Source: Basidiobolus meristosporus CBS 931.73 (lineage: Eukaryota > Basidiobolomycota > Basidiobolomycetes > Basidiobolales > Basidiobolaceae). Taken from it: a DNA stretch of 53,112 nucleotides. The notes under the pieces were generated by a model that saw only the letters and a program-made list of their open reading frames with translations, was not told the DNA's origin and did no database searches. The stretch lies in the NCBI GenBank assembly GCA_002104905.1, contig MCFE01000610.1, positions 1-53,112 of the forward strand. Reading direction: 5' to 3'. Positions within the stretch are counted from its first letter, which is position 1; every line of letters starts with the position of its first letter. The position numbers were made by a program, and so were the translations under genes. Below, in pieces: positions 31,411-43,339 of this stretch.

Positions 31411-34400
31411 TGCTCAGCTTTTTAAATCTATAAGACTACTTGCAGGTACAAAGCTGAGTAGATGCAAAATGAACACTATATCAATACCATCTTGAAGTAG
31501 GATGCTTTGCACTGGTTCTAAGCCTAATGTAGTCCTATGTTCCACAAAATATTACTTTCAATGTGGCTCAATGAGTATTTCAGTCAGCATAACCTCAATT
31601 GTAAATTATGCATACTGTATGAATCCTGCTCCTGAGGCTGTTGTGACTAGAGGATAATCTCAAAATGTGTCTTGTACTACATTTACAATTGGGAATTATT
31701 AGTGGTGGATCATATTTTCCAACTCCTGCACTTTTCTGGCAATGTTTTAGCAAGTGAAGTACCTGGCCACTCCATTATTTAGTACTGCCTCATTTTCTCC
31801 TTGACATAATAACTTGAACATTTCATAATTCTCTTAACCAATCAAACATAGCTGTAAGTGAGTAAATATTACCCACTCAATTTCCTAGACCTGGAAGGTA
31901 TCTGATTGCATCCAATGCTGCTGCACACTTCTGTAGGGAGCTAATTGAATGTTCTACATCCTAACTGACCTACCTATGTCAATTTTTTCTTGCGTAAATA
32001 ACTCAATTATTTGCATTAAGCTGTGTTATTCATCAACAACAAGTATTGCATACATTGCTGATCTTCATTAACAGAATCAGGATTATTAAGAGCTTTCTAA
32101 AATGTCTGTACCAGAATGCAGATTGCCATAATTGCTTGAATAGCGTTGGAGATCCCTTGCACTATTAGCAGGGATGGCCTCTTCCAGAAGAGTTGCACTC
32201 AAAGCAAATTAGATCCTTATGCAAGCCAATATTTTAGTTCAGCAATTTCTGATACACCAGCTTAGACAACTCTTGCATTTGTTGCTGTGTAAGACTTCTC
32301 AAATGAAGCAACTCAGTGAAAATGTTTCTTTTCATTAAAAGCCATGCCATTGCTTTCAATAAACTTTAAGCATATGGGTATCCTAGATCTTGTGAGCCAT
32401 AGATTTACCCTAGCATTCCAGAAACATACACTGTAATAGTCATACTTAGTCTTTGGAAGCTGTATTGTAAACATCATATCTTGTCAATAAATGCAAAGTA
32501 TTTGGTCACAGCTTATGTTGCTATCTTTATGTCTTCTCTTATATGCCTAGAGCCTACATGGTCCTTTCTATCTCATCTCATAGCCATGTACCTGCATTAT
32601 TCAGGTGATCACCCATAATACAAGTTAATATATCATCCATGGGTCCACTCTGCTATTATCAGCAACTAGAATACTAAAGGCTGACAGGGACTCTGATCCT
32701 CTGTTAAATATTCCTTTCAATATTGGACTGACTACCTGATATGAGGCTGTTCTCTTAGCTTCCTTAATATGAAAAGACATGGATTCTAATAGGCTTTGAT
32801 TGATATGATTTGGCATGTATATAAATGCTTGGTTGATGAAGATTCACAGAATACCAGCCAAGGGACAATGCGTGTTGCCAATCCTATATGTTTCTGCATA
32901 TGGTAGTCCCTTTGTTATTACATTACATTTTGACTTTTGCATCCACTTTGATGATACATAGTTGATGTTTGTACTTTGCGGATAGGCACACAGCACACTA
33001 AGTGCCTCAGCTGTTTTTGTAGTAGTAGCATTGAGCCTTCAGTGCTCATTTTACTTTGCTAACCCTGCATTGGTGGTATGACCCTATGTTCTATCCAGTT
33101 TGGTGGGTTCTTAAGGGTAGGCTATGAAAGACACTACTTTGGACTTGATAGTTACTTCCAAACCTGAAAGTCACTGAGGAGCATTGGAAACAAAATCACT
33201 TCTAAAACAAAATATACTAATGATTTTAACTGCATAAATGACACCCTTGTCCCTTGTAGTTTCTTTATTCTCATTGATACTGCCTGCAGTAAAGCATCTT
33301 GCCTCACAGGTTCTTAGCAATCACTTGTTTTCTGAGAATATCTTTCTCTAACCTTTGGGTACCCACTTCCCTACTAGGACATATTGTTAGCAAGAGAGAT
33401 AAATACACAGCTGCTCTATGCCTTTATCAGGATTCAGGATATGTACTATTTATAGGTGATTGTGTGATATGCACACTGAATTTTGTTTTTCAACTTGAAG
33501 TGACATGATTATTATTGGTCAATTTGCTAAACTATAGGCCCTACAGGATTCTTTATATTTTGAGTAGGGTCCTGCTGCAATTTGGTAATAGATGGACTCA
33601 CTGGCATACTAAGGCATCATGTCAACTGTTGAGGCTGAAGCATTGAGTCCAATAAACATGAATGTTAAAAAGAGTTTGTTTATGCAAAGTGCTTGATTTG
33701 ATTAAAAATATTCACACTATCAACAGGAAAGCCATTCTATAGATTATACCTTCTATGGGCATAGATACTGAGTTTGCAATCAGATTGCTGCAAAATAGGT
33801 ATTCAGTGAACACTCTTCACAAATATGGCTTCAAGCACTAATTTCTGAATACTCAGCAAAGAGCTTCATACTTGGCTTGGTGTGATTTGAATCACTCTCA
33901 TTGGCCTGTATCTTAGCCTAAATAGCTTTATGAAGCGCAATAAATGCATTTGTTTTTGTCCAATAACCTGAGCACATGATGGTAGTAGTTTTCAACAGTT
34001 GCATACACACTATGAGCTTACAGGACCTTTCATACTGTGACATTGTGTAACTTGTTGATAAAAGCCAATAGTGTCTTCATGGCCGCTGGCCAATACCTAC
34101 TATTTTATAGCTCTAATCCTCCACATCACTATGCACAGATCAGTAGCCTGGCCATCAAGCTTGCCTTTGGGTTGTTAGCATCACCTATAAACTTTCCAAG
34201 TGCATTTATTTATGCTTGCCAATGCTTATTAGTGTACAATTGAAGGTATCTGTAATCCTCAGCAGATACAGAGCGTAGTCTCAGAGCAAAGCTAATCTCC
34301 CAAGATATCCATTTTCTGTATTATCCATAACTGGTCATGTAGTAAGCTCAGGAGACTTAGTTGCTCATAGATATGATGTCTCACTTAGCAACTCACTAAT

Positions 34401-35012
34401 GCCACTTGGCAGCTGACTAATAATTCAAAGCTCTATGTTCCATCATTTGTATGTTGTTGATGTTACACTAAGCTTGATGCTGACTCCTGTGAATTTATTC
34501 TCTTGGGAAAGATCTTAATAGTGAGTCTTTTGAAGATAGTTATGACTGCCAACCATCCAATCCTTACCAAAAATACTGAAGCATCCCACCGGCAGTCTTA
34601 TTTTGAATATTAGGTGCAAAGTATTGGGTGTAGCCTTTTATATATTAAATATTCTTCAAGGTTTGTTTTAAAAGTATAACTAATGCTATCTATAATGAGT
34701 GGGTAGCTTCAGCAATCTTAAGCCTCTGGTTGTCAGGTTAAGGAGTTGTTATTGTTTTATCTTATATCCTTCTCCATTATGGAGTCTTGAAATACCCAAA
34801 TAAGTCTTATCAAATTTAAGTCCTCTGCCAATAAATGTTCAGCATCCAGCAGTGCATAAAATACCATGGATGGTGCAATTCAATAGGCAGACATATATTA
34901 GCAGCTGGACTCCAAAGATATTGCATGTTAACATGAAAATGCTGTAACAATTAATACTCTCTGAATACCATTGTGTCATCATGCTCATCACAAAACTTTG
35001 CAAAGACTATTT
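31411..35012. other. AT-rich stretch, no gene recognised
   Basis: About 3.6 kb with only short frames in any direction. I could not match any of them to retrotransposon or cellular motifs. It may be a very old transposon, but nothing seen proves it. Confidence 0.4.
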
Positions 35013-35371
35013 TGATCTACCACTTGAATATTTAAGTTAGAGCAGTTTTTAGCCAAATCAGCTAGCATTAATTTAAGCCTATCAGTATATTGGTGTTATC
35101 TATCAAGCCAGTAGTATTGGTCAGCAGATGAGTCAGCAGATCCTTATCAGACTGAAATAGATTTACTAGGTAAGATCCAATTGGGTAATAATGATGCAAT
35201 CAGACAAGTCATCAGCTTCCATCTATATTAGGAAATAAATTAGTCAGCATTTGATCTGGCAAGATGTATATAAGGAGCTATTGGAACCTCAAAAATGAGC
35301 TCAAGTCTTATGTACAACTTACTAGGTATACTCTCTATTTCTCCACAAATCTTATATCAAGATTTGCAACA
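35013..35371 (+). repeat. 5' LTR of plus-strand Gypsy copy
   Basis: 359 bases, starting TGATCTACCACTT and ending GCAACA. Matches 37,971-38,332 throughout, with many point differences, so the insertion is old. Confidence 0.75.
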
Positions 35372-35372
35372 A

Positions 35373-35382
35373 TGGTAGCAGC
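35373..35382 (+). other. Primer-binding site
   Basis: TGGTAGCAGC begins two bases after the LTR end. This resembles the complement of an initiator methionine tRNA 3' end, the usual primer for Gypsy elements. Confidence 0.6.
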
Positions 35383-35430
35383 AATTTAACAGAAATCTCC
35401 CTCCTAAAGAAAGAAAGAGCCCCCCTCAAG

Positions 35431-36120
35431 ATGTTAGAAAATCAAGAATGGATGAATGATATGCAACAAATCTTGGCCCAACAGCATCAGCTACTCTGGA
35501 TCCTTAGCAAGAAGCAACAAGATATGACTACCTTGACTCAGAGCCCGCAAAATCCTGTCAAGAGCAACCCCAGTGTGAAGGATAACCAGTACTATAATAT
35601 AGTCAATGAAAACCAGGGAACTTGGTTATTCCAGACTGAAGAAGTTTTTAGGCTAAAGGAAATGATCAAGGAAGCAACTTGCCTTATGCAACCTCTTGCT
35701 TAGTAAATGCATTATTACTGTGGTACCACAAAAAGATCAGGTCTCCAACATAATGGGATGCTCTACAATCTCTGCCTAGGATGAGCTTGTTTTGGATATT
35801 CAGGATGCTTTTGAATCCTTACACCAGCTAACACACACAAGAAGGAGGTTAAAGATATGCATACATAAAGGAATGGTACAAGAATACATGTATGAGAATA
35901 GATGTCTATTTGGACAAGTCAATACAATGGACCCACTGGATCAAGTTTAACACTCCATTGATGTGTACAATGAAAGAATTTGCAAGGTAGCAAATTATAA
36001 AAGACCTCAGACTATTGAAGAAGCCATAGCAATATGACTTAAAAGCTGGAATCAACTTGGAGCCCACCAAAGCAACATCAATCTCAACTGCTGAAGGGAA
36101 CTCTTTTGTAATCAACCATA
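35431..36120 (+). pseudogene. Gypsy gag remnant (plus-strand copy)
   Basis: An open stretch at 35,431-35,703 is Gln-rich (NDMQQILAQQHQLLWILSKK). Further on, pieces such as VANYKRPQTIEEA (near 35,980-36,020) match the gag of the inverted copy. Stops and frameshifts interrupt it. No intact zinc knuckle was seen. Confidence 0.6.
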
Positions 36121-36365
36121 TTATTCAGCCAGTGAGAATAAATATGAACAACTATGAAGAAGACTCACAGGCCTAAACATTTGTGAGCTGCAAGTTTAAC
36201 GTTGTACTTGGGAAAATATGGCCATTCTGTTGTAGCTCATTGAACAACTGGATAATTTGTGCCACCTACAGCAAGAAGGACAACAAGACCTATGAGCTCT
36301 TACTTGTCACACTTGACTTGAACTTGTTCAACTCCAGTATTTGTAAAACAAGTGAGCTTTGCTAG

Positions 36366-37170
36366 GTGCAGCACTGTAAAGCTCTCAGGAAAGGTACCCA
36401 GATGTTCCTCATGGAGGCTTTACAAGAGAACTCCTCTACCACTGTTCTCCAGAAGGTCCACACTGTTTGGAAGGAATATTACAATGTGTTTCTAGAAGAA
36501 CTCAAAAGCCTATCATCAGTCAGAGATGTGAATCATGCCATTGACACAGGAGATAGCCCTCCTTTGAACAGGACTCCTCTCAGACTGAGTCCATTGGAAG
36601 AGACAAAAGAAAATAGGTTTGTTATTGGAGAAAGGAAGTATTGGACCCAGCAAGTCACCTTGGGCAGCACCAGTGCTTTTTGTGAGAGTGAAGAATATAA
36701 CAGGTATACTGCGCATTGACTACAAAGCCCTTAACTCAGTTACTGCAAGGAGTAAGTACTCTATACCTTGGATTGATGAGCTCTTGGCCAACTCAATGGA
36801 GCCACCCTTTGCAGCAAGATTGACCTCATGTTAGGAAACAACCAAATCAAGGTGCGCCAAACAACATCCTAAAGAAAGCATTCAGGACCAGATATGACAT
36901 TAGAAATACTTAGACATAAATTTTGGCTACACCAATGCCCCTGCAACATTCATGGCCTTGATGCAAACAAATCTTCCAGGAGCACTTGGACAGGTTTGTG
37001 GTAATCCACCTATATTACATAATGACATACAGCAAGTGAGAAGAAGACCACTTGGTGCTCATTGGGAATATCTTGAAGAAGCTAAGAGATCAAGCTATAT
37101 GACAAGCAAGCAAAGTGTGAGTTCTTCAAGGAGCACATTGAATATCTCGGACACATGGTGACTAACACAT
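36366..37170 (+). pseudogene. Gypsy reverse transcriptase remnant (plus-strand copy)
   Basis: The start matches the region before the RT fingers (WKEYYNVFLEELKSL, RTPLRLSPLEE). After a frameshift near 36,615, the fingers follow (GPSKSPWAAPVLFV, then LRIDYKALNSVT). The palm motif that should read YLDD is HLYY at 37,007-37,018, so both catalytic aspartates are tyrosines. Stops follow. The enzyme cannot be active. Confidence 0.8.
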
Positions 37171-37205
37171 TAGCAACTATAGATCTATAAAAAGTTGAAG
37201 TCATC

Positions 37206-37690
37206 ATGATTCTGAAGCAGCCTCACAGCATATCAGAACTCAGATCATTCCTTGGAATGGTTTGCTACTGGTGGAGATCTGTCAAGTCCTTTGCAAGTAG
37301 TGCAGCCCCTTTGACAGATATCCTTAAGAAAAACAGCACCTACAAGTGGGACATTGCCCATGCAACTGCCTTGCACATGCTAAAGAATAAACTTGCTAAG
37401 CTGGCAAGCTTAACAATATCTGACTTCAGCCAAGAGTTACTCTGTGCACACATGCTTCAGACTATGCAAATGGTGAAGTACTATGCCAAGAGCATGAGGG
37501 AAAAGAATACCCAGTTACTCTCAAGTCAAAGAAACTGAACTCAGCAGAACAAAACTATGCAGTGCATAAGGAAGAGATGCTTGTTGTGCTACACTGCCTG
37601 AAGACCAGGAGATGCAACATTACAGGAGTCCAGAGCACTGTGAAGACTGATCATGTCTTACTCAAGAATATATTTCCTCAAATGGTACTA
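37206..37690 (+). pseudogene. Gypsy RT thumb and RNase H remnant (plus-strand copy)
   Basis: LKQPHSISELRSFLGM, then APLTDILKK, is the RT connection region. After a frame change, AEQNYAVHKEEMLVV and LHCLKT mark RNase H. It ends near 37,690, where a deletion removes most of integrase. Confidence 0.75.
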
Positions 37691-37734
37691 TGAAGAAAAA
37701 TGGCAAGTTGTAGTGACTACACTCAGCAATCTAC

Positions 37735-37970
37735 ATATTTCAACAATTGCCATTTTACTTAGTTTATGGATCTGAACCAAAGGTTCCAGAACATCTCACA
37801 CAAAGAAAGCTTAGTAAAGCCATACAGGATGTACTCAGTCAGTCAAGTAGACACCAACAACTGGAATAACCACATCATGAGGCAAAGGTCAAATTATTGC
37901 TAGGTTCAGAAAAGATGAAGAAGAGATTTGATAAAACTATATAACCGGAGCCATCAACAGTTGGGAACTA
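37735..37970 (+). pseudogene. Gypsy integrase C-terminal fragment (plus-strand copy)
   Basis: LPFYLVYGSEPKVPEHL and, later, KKRFDKTI with VGNYVYHLST match the end of Gypsy integrase. A stop lies between. The fragment runs directly into the 3' LTR with no polypurine tract visible. Confidence 0.6.
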
Positions 37971-38332
37971 TGTCTACCACTTAAGTACTCAAGTTAGCTC
38001 AGCTTTTAGTCAAATCAATTAGCTTTATTATTAGCCAATTGGTATATTAGTATTATCTGCCAGACCAGTAGTATTAATCAGTGGGTCAATCAGCAGATCC
38101 TTATCAGACTGAACCAGATGTATTAAATAAGGTCTATTTGAGTGATAATGATACAATCAAATGAGTCATCAGCCACAACCTACATTAGGAAATTCAAACA
38201 GTCAGCAATTGATATGGCAAATATACTCAAGGAGCTGTTGAACCCTCCACAAAAATAAGTTCAAGTTTTAGTGAAAATAATATTTAGTAAACTCTCTAAT
38301 CTTCCACAACTTTTATACCAAGCCTTGTAACA
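37971..38332 (+). repeat. 3' LTR of plus-strand Gypsy copy
   Basis: Starts TGTCTACCACTT and ends TGTAACA. Direct repeat of 35,013-35,371. Confidence 0.75.
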
Positions 38333-39312
38333 AGGCCATATTTTGCAGATTTCCATACGGGAAATGGTCTTGGAATACTCAAATGATTGAGTTGAGATTG
38401 AATGAGTATTGCCTTACATATATAACTACATATGTTGCACAAAGATTTCAAATTGATAATGAAGTATTAAACATCTAAGGGCCCAATTCCAACACCTACT
38501 ACTGGCAATACCTGCACCACTGAAGCTCCAATCAGTATACTATGCTTAGGCTGGTGCTTCCAATAGATTCACAGACTTTAGCACTAGTAATGACAGTAGC
38601 TTGAGTTCAGAATGAGATACCACTTGCAAAGTAGGTTGATAGAAAGTGTATGCTAGGCATGTATATAAGTTTCACAATATGTACTATGTGGGCAGAAAGA
38701 CATTGCACAATTAGAATATACCATAGATTGCAAATCATCACACTGCATTGTATGGCAATGCAGTCCTTGTATTTCACTCCCTACAATGGAGAAGATCAAG
38801 GTCAACAATATTATCTTCCATATGGCATAGATGAAAGAATTGGTGACACCTAGCAGGTTGCAGCCTGAGATAGGCCTACTGTACTCATTTGGCACTCTAC
38901 ATGTGGTCATCTTGAAGTCTCATCATTCACAAAGTGCAACCTTAGCTTTTCTCTTTTGTTTAGTGCAACACAATAGCCACTTGGTGCGTTGCAATTGAAG
39001 TACTCTCAGGGAGTACAGTTACCTCCTGGTTCAATGATTATACAGTGTGCCATAACATTAGTGGCATTTCAACACAGATATTTTGACTCTGTTTACCATA
39101 ATATGCAATAGCTAACACACTAATGAGCACATTAGCAAGTAGCACACAATCAGCCACCATCCCTAGGGTCATGCAAAAGCTTTTGAAGTAAAGCTGTATA
39201 GTTGTATTGCCATACTAATTCATATTTTGGGAGGGAATGGTGAAAAGGGTGGGTCTTATACAACATATTACTAACTGCCTTAAGCCTTCTTGAATTAAAG
39301 TATGTATATTAC
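38333..39312. other. Spacer between the two inverted Gypsy copies
   Basis: About 980 bases without a recognised gene or repeat. Confidence 0.5.
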
Positions 39313-39650
39313 TGTTGCAAGTCCTTCAATAAGAGTTGTAGAGGAATAGGGGGTTTAGATAGAATTCTATTCAAAAATCCTGAACTGATCTTTGTTGAGG
39401 TTCCAGCATCTGCTTCTATACACTTTGCCAGCTCAACTGTTGACCAATGGTACTTCCTGATATAGGTTATGGAAGATGACTCATTGTTTGCATCATTGTC
39501 ACCCAAATAAATCTTTATGATTCAGCATTGTCAGTAAGTCTTTCAAGCTTAAGTCTGTGTCTATAAGTTAGATTTTCTGGGATATTTCCTTGTTTGTCTA
39601 TTTGATGGTCAGTTGCAAATTGACATTCTCATGATCTTGAGTGGTCCAGT
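39313..39650 (-). repeat. 3' LTR of minus-strand Gypsy copy
   Basis: The 3' terminus (minus-strand ...CTTGCAACA) is exact at 39,313. The 5' boundary is approximate because the first third is diverged. Matches 42,981-43,339 ('agttgt.ga.gaa.aggg', 'tgatgcaa'). Confidence 0.65.
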
Positions 39651-40560
39651 CTATTGTGGCTCAAACTTGTTCTGAATATTGTTTCTTAGCAATACAAAGT
39701 TCCCAACTCCCAAAGCCTCTGGTGATTAGTCTTATCAAATCTCTCCCTAATGTTTTCTGCATTTTTAGAGACATTGGCCTGTGTCTCCTGATGTTTTGTT
39801 CCAATTATATGTGTCTACTAGGCAGACCAAGCTCACTCTACAAGTTGTAAGTGTGAGATCTCCTGCAATCCATGATTCACATCCATACACTAAGTAAAAT
39901 GTCAATAGTTGGGATGTGTTATCATCTTAACTTTGCAGGCAAACATTGCTTGGACAATACCTTTGTCCCATTTGCTTACAGCTCCATTTTTGTACTTGGT
40001 CAGTATTTTTCCACAAAATCCATTAAACCACTCAGTGTATGTATTAGTTCTGGAGTAATATTCAAAAGTTTTCAAAAGTTTGATCTGCAGCATTTCATGT
40101 TAGGCTTTCTATGATTCTGCAACAATATATGCTTGTCTATCAGTTGAGATTCACTCAGTGCATCCAAGCTTCATCAGGATCTGATAATAAATGAAACTTT
40201 CAACTTCTTATTCATTGGCTATTTGGTGGCATGGTCAATAGGCATTAGAATCTCCTAATTGCATTTTCTAGTAATGGGCAGTCATCCAATAAAGTTGATA
40301 CCCCAAGCAACATTGGAGCATTAGGCAATAGGGCTTTCACCATTGATTTGGTTTAGTGTCTTATCCTGTACTACATATTTGTTAGCTTCATCCTGGATAA
40401 TTTTCTTGATATGTTCATCCACCTGATCAGGATTGGCTTTGTCTTCCAAGTGCCTTGGTAATAGGCTGGGCCAATCTGATTCATTAATCAGATAGAGCTG
40501 CACAACTTGTTCTAGTCTTGATAAGGCCTCAGTAGTAGTGATATTTTTCCCAGGGAAGAA
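39650..40560 (-). pseudogene. Gypsy integrase remnant (minus-strand copy)
   Basis: TYTEWFNGFCGKILTKYKNG, then KWDKGIVQAMFACKV (about 40,040-39,910), matches the second half of the integrase core. LTFYLVYG follows, then VGNFVLLRNNIQNKFEPQ with TGPLKI, the C-terminal beta domain. The first part (about 40,560-40,320) includes DKTLNQING-like sequence before the zinc-binding region. Stops and frameshifts are present. Confidence 0.7.
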
Positions 40561-40860
40561 GACTATCTCCAGGTCAAATTGTTGAATGTAGTCACCCCAT
40601 CTTGCTGTTTGTATGGATGGTACCCTCTGTATAAATGTACTTGAGTCAGGGGTGATCAGTCCCCACAGTGCACTTGACTCTTTCAATGTAGCTTGCCATG
40701 TCTTTAGGCAGAATATCATGGCAAGCATCTCCTGCTCATCCACTGGATAGTTTTGTTACACCTAGTTCAGTTTCTTGGACTCAAAAGCAACCAGGTATCC
40801 CTTTCTCTCATGCACTTGGCTCAGGACTGTGCCAAATGCATAATCTGAGGCTTCTATGCA
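40560..40860 (-). pseudogene. Gypsy RNase H remnant (minus-strand copy)
   Basis: DYAFGTVLSQVHERKGYLVA, then FESKKLN, two stops, and DEQEMLAMIFCLKTWQ match the RNase H domain in order. The same open frame continues downstream (140 codons, 40,321-40,743) through ALSRLEQVV into the linker to integrase. Confidence 0.75.
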
Positions 40861-40959
40861 GCAATTGAGCTCTTTGTGAAAATTACATAATCATGAGCTT
40901 GGCAGCTTACAAAGGTTATTGGTGAGCATCTGTAAAGCAGTATCACAGGCAATACCCCA

Positions 40960-41460
40960 CTAGGAGGTGTATTTTGTGAGGATATGAGTCAAAGGTGCTG
41001 TAATACATGCAAAAGACTTAACAAATCTACAGTAAAACAAAACTATTACAAGAAATGATCTGAGCTCTGAAATGCTATGAGGCTGCTTTGCAATCTTAAT
41101 AACTGCCACTTTCTTGTGGTTCTGTGTCACTGCCTTGCTAGTCATTATGTATCTCAGATACTCAACATGTTCCATGAAGAACTCACACTTTGCTGGCCTA
41201 GCACAAGGCTAATTTTGCTGAACATGGTGGCTCCATTGAGTTGGTCCAAGGCTCATCAATCTGTTATATAAAGTACTTATTCCTCACAGTAACTGAGCCA
41301 AGAGCTCTGTAGTCAGTGCACATCCTAAGTATTCTATCCTTTTTTTTCACAAAAAGCACTAGCGCTCCCCAAGGTGACTTGCTGGGCCTGATGTATTCTT
41401 GTTCCAATAGTTGATCAATATACCTCTTCATCTCTTCCAAACCCAGTGGACATATCCTCT
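40960..41460 (-). pseudogene. Gypsy reverse transcriptase remnant (minus-strand copy)
   Basis: [20 protein letters not shown], then [17 protein letters not shown], gives the fingers. The palm, including the YxDD box, is missing: FSKI.LVLGQ runs straight into CEFFMEHVEYLRYIMTS. The thumb follows (KQPHSISELRSFL). An internal deletion therefore removed the active site. Confidence 0.8.
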
Positions 41461-42966
41461 AAGGTGCCTTTCCCACTGGGGGCTATATCCTGTGTCAATA
41501 GCATGATCCACATCCTTGACTGTTGATATGCTTTAAAGTTAATCAGGGAACATATCTGAATACACCTTTGAAAGAGTTTGGATTTTCTGGGGAACTGGGG
41601 AAGAGGAATAAGCATCTAACACCACCATGAGAAACATTTGTGTATCTTTCCTAAGTGCTCTACAGTACTGAATATTTCTAATTTCACTTGTGCCCAATAC
41701 ACCGGTGCTGACCAAGTTGAACTCCAGTATGGCAGGTAGTGGGTCATAGGTCAGGTTGCCTTTTTGGCTCTGATTGGCATGGGTGCTGCAATTGATTGAT
41801 GGAATATGTTCAAATAGCCATGTTTTTCCAAGTACTAGCTCATACTTGCAGTTTCCATATGATCAGCTGTTGTGACTGAAGTTAATTTGTCAGATCCAAA
41901 TTTGATTCCTGCTTTCCAGGTAAAATGCTCTGACATTTACATGTGTGATGCCCTTGAGTCATTCATGATTTTAACAAGTACTCCATTGCTTACTTCATAC
42001 TAGTATAACAGTTTCTCTGAGCCTGAAGTCATCTGGGATAAGTATTCTTCTGTCATATAAAAGGTGAGTTCTGAGTCTTCTTCAAGTTCATCTTTCACTT
42101 TACTCTATTCTTGGCGTCAGTATGCTCAAAGATTCCAATGGTAATATTGCAAGATGGTCCCATCCAGGTGGCAATTGAAACCTAGTCCTTTCTTCTTGCA
42201 TTCTTGTGGGCTAGGATTCTTCTGCATAGGGCCTGTTTTCATTGGCACTGCTTCTGACTGTCTTCTTTCATAGTAGTTTTAGCTTATCTGATTAGTAAGT
42301 GTTTTCCAACTCTAAACATAGCTGATCCACAGCTGATGGCAGACTTGGTGGCTTCTTCAATAGCTTGAGGTCTCTGATAATTTTCTCCCTTATGACTTTT
42401 TTCTTCCAGCCCATCAGTGAAGTATTCAACTTGATAAAGGGGGTCTATTCTTTCAGTCTGTTCAAGTAAATGTATACATCATGAATGTATTCCTGTACCA
42501 TTGCTTTCTGTCAGAGTGGTTTCAGCTTCCTTCCTAGCAATGTCTACTGATATGGAGGCTCAAAAGTATCCTAAATTTCTGATGCAAAATCATACTAGGC
42601 AGATATAGCTGAGCATCCCATCATATTGGCTGATCTAATCTTGTTGGGATGCCATTATAGATACATTTGTCAACTAAGTGGCTGCATATTGCAGCTTACT
42701 TTCTGGCGCAATTCATTCAGCCTCAAAAGCTTGCTAGTTTAAAAGAGCCAAGTTCTTATGTTTTCATTGACTCAACCATGGTACTGGTTGACCTTCACAC
42801 TAAAGTTGCTTCGGAAAGTGTTTTGTCATGGTAGTCATTCCTAGTTCCAGCTGCCTGAGGATCTAGAGTAACTGCTGGTGTTGGGCTGAGATTTGCTGTG
42901 TAGCACTCTTAATTTTCTGACATCTCAGGAGAGGCTTCTCTATTTTCAGCTGGGAGGTTGCTGGTT
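41461..42966 (-). pseudogene. Gypsy gag and protease-region remnant (minus-strand copy)
   Basis: YFTDGLEEK, then ENYQRPQAIEEATKSAISCG (about 42,430-42,320), is gag-like and matches the other copy. A damaged zinc knuckle, KKGLGFNCHLDG, lies near 42,170-42,210. The protease region (41,700-42,100) is not recognisable beyond position. Confidence 0.55.
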
Positions 42967-42979
42967 GCTGCTGATACCA
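42967..42979 (-). other. Primer-binding site
   Basis: TGGTATCAGCAGC on the minus strand, one base after the 5' LTR end. A good match to the complement of an initiator methionine tRNA end. Confidence 0.65.
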
Positions 42980-42980
42980 A

Positions 42981-43339
42981 TGTTACAAGTATTGAAATAA
43001 GAGTTGTTGAAGAAGAGGGAGTTTGGCTATTATTATACTTGCTGAAGCTTCAGCTCATCTTTATTAAGGTCCCAGCAGCTCTTTAAATAAATTTTGCCAC
43101 TACAATTTATCTATAATTCTATTTCCTGATGTAGTATGTGGCTGATGACTTATTTGATTGCATCATCATCACATAGTTATATCATATCTAATATATAAAT
43201 TTCCATCTGATGAGAATCTTCTGATTCACCTGCTGACTGATATTACTGATTTGATAGAGAATATTGATTTGACAATTGGTTAAACATAAAACTAGTTGTT
43301 GTGACTAAAAACATGTCAAACTTGCGCATTCTGGTGTCA
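42981..43339 (-). repeat. 5' LTR of minus-strand Gypsy copy
   Basis: 359 bases, minus strand TGACACC to TGTAACA. Same length as the plus-strand copy's 5' LTR and aligned with it throughout ('aagtt.ga', 'gtttttag.ca', 'atgatgcaatca'). Confidence 0.75.

Larger units (their letters stand above)
35013..38332 (+). mobile_element. Ty3/Gypsy LTR retrotransposon, decayed and internally deleted
   Basis: The copy is about 3.3 kb with two LTRs in direct orientation, a primer-binding site, a gag remnant and pol pieces in normal Gypsy order: reverse transcriptase, RNase H, integrase end. The frame is broken in many places. Most of integrase is missing between RNase H (to about 37,690) and the integrase C-terminal piece (from about 37,735). 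It is the same family as the inverted copy at 39,313-43,339: gag shares 'cctca.ctattgaagaagcca', and pol shares KQPHSISELRSFL. No matching target-site duplication was found. Confidence 0.85.
39313..43339 (-). mobile_element. Ty3/Gypsy LTR retrotransposon, inverted copy of the same family
   Basis: About 4.0 kb on the minus strand. It has a 5' LTR (42,981-43,339), a primer-binding site, gag, RT, RNase H, integrase and a 3' LTR starting at 39,313. It is more complete than the plus-strand copy but has many stops, and the RT palm is deleted. Its 5' LTR edge directly meets satellite B monomer sequence ('attatagcat...'). Confidence 0.85.

Noticed and set aside
31411-35012. Copia-type or other retrotransposon in the AT-rich stretch
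   Set aside because: I read short frames on both strands but found no protease, integrase or RT motif that I could defend.
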